From contig JBNJDQ010000001.1 of assembly GCA_051745065.1 (NCBI GenBank), forward strand, positions 1 through 64,000: a stretch of DNA of 64,000 nucleotides, written 5' to 3'. How positions within the stretch are numbered: the first letter of the stretch is position 1; each line of letters begins with the position of its first letter. Both the position numbers and the translations under genes were made by a program. Source of the stretch: Chitinivibrio sp051745065. Its GTDB lineage: Bacteria; Fibrobacterota; Chitinivibrionia; Chitinivibrionales; Chitinivibrionaceae. Shown here in pieces: positions 62,501 to 64,000 of this stretch. Under the pieces are notes generated by a model. It was not told the DNA's origin and did no database searches. It saw only the letters and a list, made by a program, of their open reading frames with translations.

Positions 62501-62762
62501 CGAGGAAGCTCTGGAAGTACTTGAAAAAGAACAGGTTGATCTTGTTCTTACCGATATTGAGATGCCCCGCATGAACGGCCTTGAACTCACCCGCAAAATC
62601 CGACAGGGGCCGAAAGCGCATATTCCCGTTGTGGCCTGCACAACCCTTTCCAAAGCCGAGGACCGCAGCAAAGGCTACGATGCCGGAGTAAATGAATATC
62701 TGATAAAGATCGACCGCACACAGGTTGTTCAGAGTTGTACCAAATACCTACACGGAAAATGA
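59583..62762 (+). CDS. cheA: CheA histidine kinase with two CheW-like domains and C-terminal receiver
   Basis: 1059 aa. The Hpt domain has His48 in AVHTIKGGAGFF. A P2-like linker domain follows, then the dimer helix IGLKSIDRLMNLAAELVLTRNEFL and the ATPase (DPLTHLVRNSVDHGIE, DDGAGMD, GRGVGMDVVKQ). Two CheW-like segments (LLVRLGTSRFAIPQNNVIKLLRI; HYAVPMDIVRRIIRISPQE) precede a receiver (LVVDDSPFFRKQM, LVLTDIEMPRMNG, Lys near the end in LIKIDRTQ). The receiver could be a phosphate sink. ATG 59583 is assumed; GTG 59571 is an alternative start. It follows the hemerythrin MCP. Confidence 0.92.
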   Translation: MSEQDQEVFQLFLEESAEYLEDIESLLLEAEEGNRDEDTVNTLFRAVHTIKGGAGFFNLDAVNSLAHAMEDMLGQVRDKTIPFDDRIITTLIAGRDLLAEMISAPDEADTIPSAAVLEEIQKIMDNPAESDHGGTPPATGAGADYLTLVDRDGRELLYAAKKALKDSQEKSPGGPNVYLLCIDLQRDIEQKHLKIMEVIKELESLLDIIESRLIYDPADLGHAPAEKDMNLQLYILCSTVMDLDLMQEFTGLPGKNIVTVLSHTIRDRAKIPDTMETDFTGEPATPEKSALSRHAESAAETSAAEKKPSAKAGRQDPLRDKQHASPSSLTGTKDRSIRIGLKSIDRLMNLAAELVLTRNEFLTRIGGETSTQLAATAHRLDEITGEIQDAVMQTRMQSVGIVLKKFKRVVRDLSAKLDKEIDLTITGTEVELDRTIIEAIGDPLTHLVRNSVDHGIEMPDVRQRAGKEVTGKITLAAVQETDNVRIEIRDDGAGMDTEKIGTSAVKKGICTAQELAQMSADEIRELIFSPGFSTAEEISDLSGRGVGMDVVKQSIAKVGGIIRISSEVGRGTTTSIKLPLTLAIIPGLLVRLGTSRFAIPQNNVIKLLRIPADRIQHEVYRVGDSASIRFKDQLIPVVSLGRILEIPSQRIDAEGTVRPDRRSRIADRRSPHISRAVAEDLPAAAEENRRSRERRRAGESHMRIAVVQSEESIFGLIVDALDDSEEIVVKHLGAHLKNAPYYAGATILGDGCIALITDIDAIRQHPLVRGTSRDISRTVRKKQDSDETGPDRHDLLTFSNEGDPTHYAVPMDIVRRIIRISPQEVERVGTVDLIRSLGETIPLVRLSEALGTPPIPRGTKQLYCIIFNTEKRPAALAVTHIDDIRSITENIDTDTYRAPGIIGTTMIDDHLTAMVDLYEVLVQNRPDLAPPDTARQGAEKQTVLVVDDSPFFRKQMGSIVTDTGYTLITAGDGEEALEVLEKEQVDLVLTDIEMPRMNGLELTRKIRQGPKAHIPVVACTTLSKAEDRSKGYDAGVNEYLIKIDRTQVVQSCTKYLHGK

Positions 62763-62770
62763 GGTGAACC

Positions 62771-64000
62771 ATGGTGGAAGCAGAAAATCCGGAACATAAT
62801 GAGAGCCGGACAGCAGATGTAAAGGAACAGGAAGACCGACCTGGCGAGACTCTGTCACCGCGGGAAATTGATACGATGAAATCAATTATCCGCCGAATGG
62901 CAGCAATGGATTTTTCCGTTTCTCCCGATACGACAGAAGACTCAACAGGACTTCTGGCTGAGCTTGTACTGTTGCAGAAAAATCTTGAAGAGCGCTTTGC
63001 CGATACCCTCGGCGATTCCGCCGGGCTTTTGAAATCTGCAGAGGAACTCAACACGGGCAGTCGATCCATTCGCGACCGCAATATCCGGATATTCCGTGAT
63101 ACGGCCTCCGTTGCAGCATCCACCAATGAGATGAACGGAAATATGAACACAGTCTCTTCGGCAACGGAAGAGCTGAGCATCAATATGAACACCATTGCCG
63201 ACGCATCCCGTGAAAGCCGCGAAAGCATCAGCTCCATCTCCGACAGTACAAAAGAACTCACCACTGCAGCCGACGAGATTGCCCGCAGCACGGAAACAGC
63301 CACGGAAATCACGGCCCGCGCCCTGACAAGCGCCGAAGAATCGTCGCGTACAGTAAACGAACTGGAGGAAGCCGCCCGGGACATCGGTGAAGTAACGGTA
63401 ACAATCTCCGATATTTCCGATCAGACAAAGCTTCTTGCCCTCAATGCCACTATCGAAGCAGCCCGTGCCGGGGAAGCGGGGCGCGGTTTTGCCGTAGTTG
63501 CCAAAGAGGTAAAGGAACTGGCCCTGCAGACAAGCAGCTCCACGGGAAATATACAGAAGAAAGTGGATATCATTCAGCGGGCGACAAACCGTACCATTAC
63601 GGCCATCGGTTCAATTCGCGATGTTATCAACGAAGTAAATGATGTGGTAACAACTATTGCTTCTGCTTCGGAGGAACAGTCCGCCAGCACCGGTGATATT
63701 GCTGACTACATTCTGAAAACCACGGAGCGCATTGACTCCATGGCTGAAAGTGTTCAGCAGGGAGCCCAGGCCGTGCAGGATGTGAATGTCAGCATCAACG
63801 ATACCACGGAGCTCTCCAACCGGGTCACCGAATCAATCAACCGGATTCAGGAGGAAAGCGAAACAATCAAGAACCTTTCTGTAAAGAACTACATTACCGC
63901 CCTGGAAACCACGGGACAGGGAGAAGCTCTGCACGACAGCTGTGCCGCCGTGGCCCTGCCTGCCGGAAAAAAGGAGAAAGCCGAAGAAGAGGCACCGGTG
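62771..64000 (+). CDS. cytosolic methyl-accepting chemotaxis protein, 3' end outside window
   Basis: Open from ATG 62771 (GAGG 7 nt upstream) to the window edge, 410 codons without a stop. There is no membrane helix. Residues up to ~100 are an unrecognised charged region; SSATEELSINM and the tip SDQTKLLALNATIEAARAGEAGRGFAVVAKEVKELALQT are typical of MCPs. The tail repeats the QGAQAVQDVNVSIN and LSVKNYITALET pattern of the other MCP, so the two are paralogues. A C-terminal sensory domain like the hemerythrin may lie beyond the edge. Confidence 0.88.
   Translation, partial: MVEAENPEHNESRTADVKEQEDRPGETLSPREIDTMKSIIRRMAAMDFSVSPDTTEDSTGLLAELVLLQKNLEERFADTLGDSAGLLKSAEELNTGSRSIRDRNIRIFRDTASVAASTNEMNGNMNTVSSATEELSINMNTIADASRESRESISSISDSTKELTTAADEIARSTETATEITARALTSAEESSRTVNELEEAARDIGEVTVTISDISDQTKLLALNATIEAARAGEAGRGFAVVAKEVKELALQTSSSTGNIQKKVDIIQRATNRTITAIGSIRDVINEVNDVVTTIASASEEQSASTGDIADYILKTTERIDSMAESVQQGAQAVQDVNVSINDTTELSNRVTESINRIQEESETIKNLSVKNYITALETTGQGEALHDSCAAVALPAGKKEKAEEEAPV

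Noticed and set aside
1..64000. CRISPR array, rRNA or complete insertion sequence
   Set aside because: No regularly spaced repeats, rRNA-like stretches or transposase genes were seen on reading through; a tool search was not possible.

Overview
The window comes from a Gram-negative, motile, anaerobe-like bacterium. Supporting this are a periplasmic CpoB-type lipoprotein with a coiled coil and TPRs, a SecG with a long acidic tail, many chemotaxis-type proteins, a Rex redox repressor, pyruvate phosphate dikinase, and a V-type ATPase operon of the E-DUF2764-A-B-D-I-K type known from Chlamydiae, Spirochaetes and Bacteroidota-like lineages. The c-ring subunit keeps the Na+-ligand pattern of Enterococcus NtpK, which suggests a sodium-dependent (possibly alkaliphilic) lifestyle. 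A member of Fibrobacterota/Chitinivibrionia or a relative is my best guess. That placement is inference, because no rRNA is present.

Layout. 1-6.7 kb: FapA-like protein, rpmB, ABC-F ATPase, a metal-ligand-poor amidohydrolase homologue, a CpoB-like lipoprotein and a two-module Cys/His protein. 6.7-10.7 kb (minus): a partner-switching/phosphorelay operon (HEAT-REC, STAS, Hpt, REC-PP2C-HATPase). 10.7-18.6 kb (minus): TPR membrane protein, cytosolic histidine kinase, receiver-like protein, GH106-like protein, ppdK. 18.7-23.4 kb: gph (plus), then ilvB-ilvN-leuA (minus) behind a leader peptide/attenuator. 23.4-28.5 kb (minus): a membrane CheA-like kinase with its own periplasmic sensor, a CheX-like protein, CheY and two secreted solute-binding-type proteins. 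28.5-34.5 kb (minus): giant TPR protein, panC, a 54-aa protein, rlmN, tRNA-Leu, secG. 34.5-43.5 kb (minus): tpiA, MFS transporter, a second RlmN-type enzyme, nagB, a Gfo/Idh/MocA oxidoreductase, a DegT-type aminotransferase, argD, argB, rex. 43.6-46.5 kb (plus): DUF4388 protein, PRPP synthetase, Sua5/YciO-like protein, MazG. 46.5-47.45 kb: noncoding, with a decayed second copy of the lysS 3' end. 47.45-48.9 kb: lysS (minus). 49.2-56.8 kb (plus): V-ATPase operon. 56.9-64 kb (plus): a second chemosensory operon (CheX-like, ThiF-like, cytosolic MCP-hemerythrin, CheA with two CheW-like domains and REC, a second cytosolic MCP cut by the window edge).

Three signalling modules built from chemotaxis or partner-switch parts dominate the accessory content. 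The core genes supply energy (V-ATPase, ppdK, tpiA), amino acids (ilv, leu, arg), pantothenate, PRPP and translation functions. Most genes sit in tight same-strand runs with 4-11 bp overlaps. Hairpin terminators often lie only 16-40 nt upstream of the next start codon, which suggests partial termination within runs.
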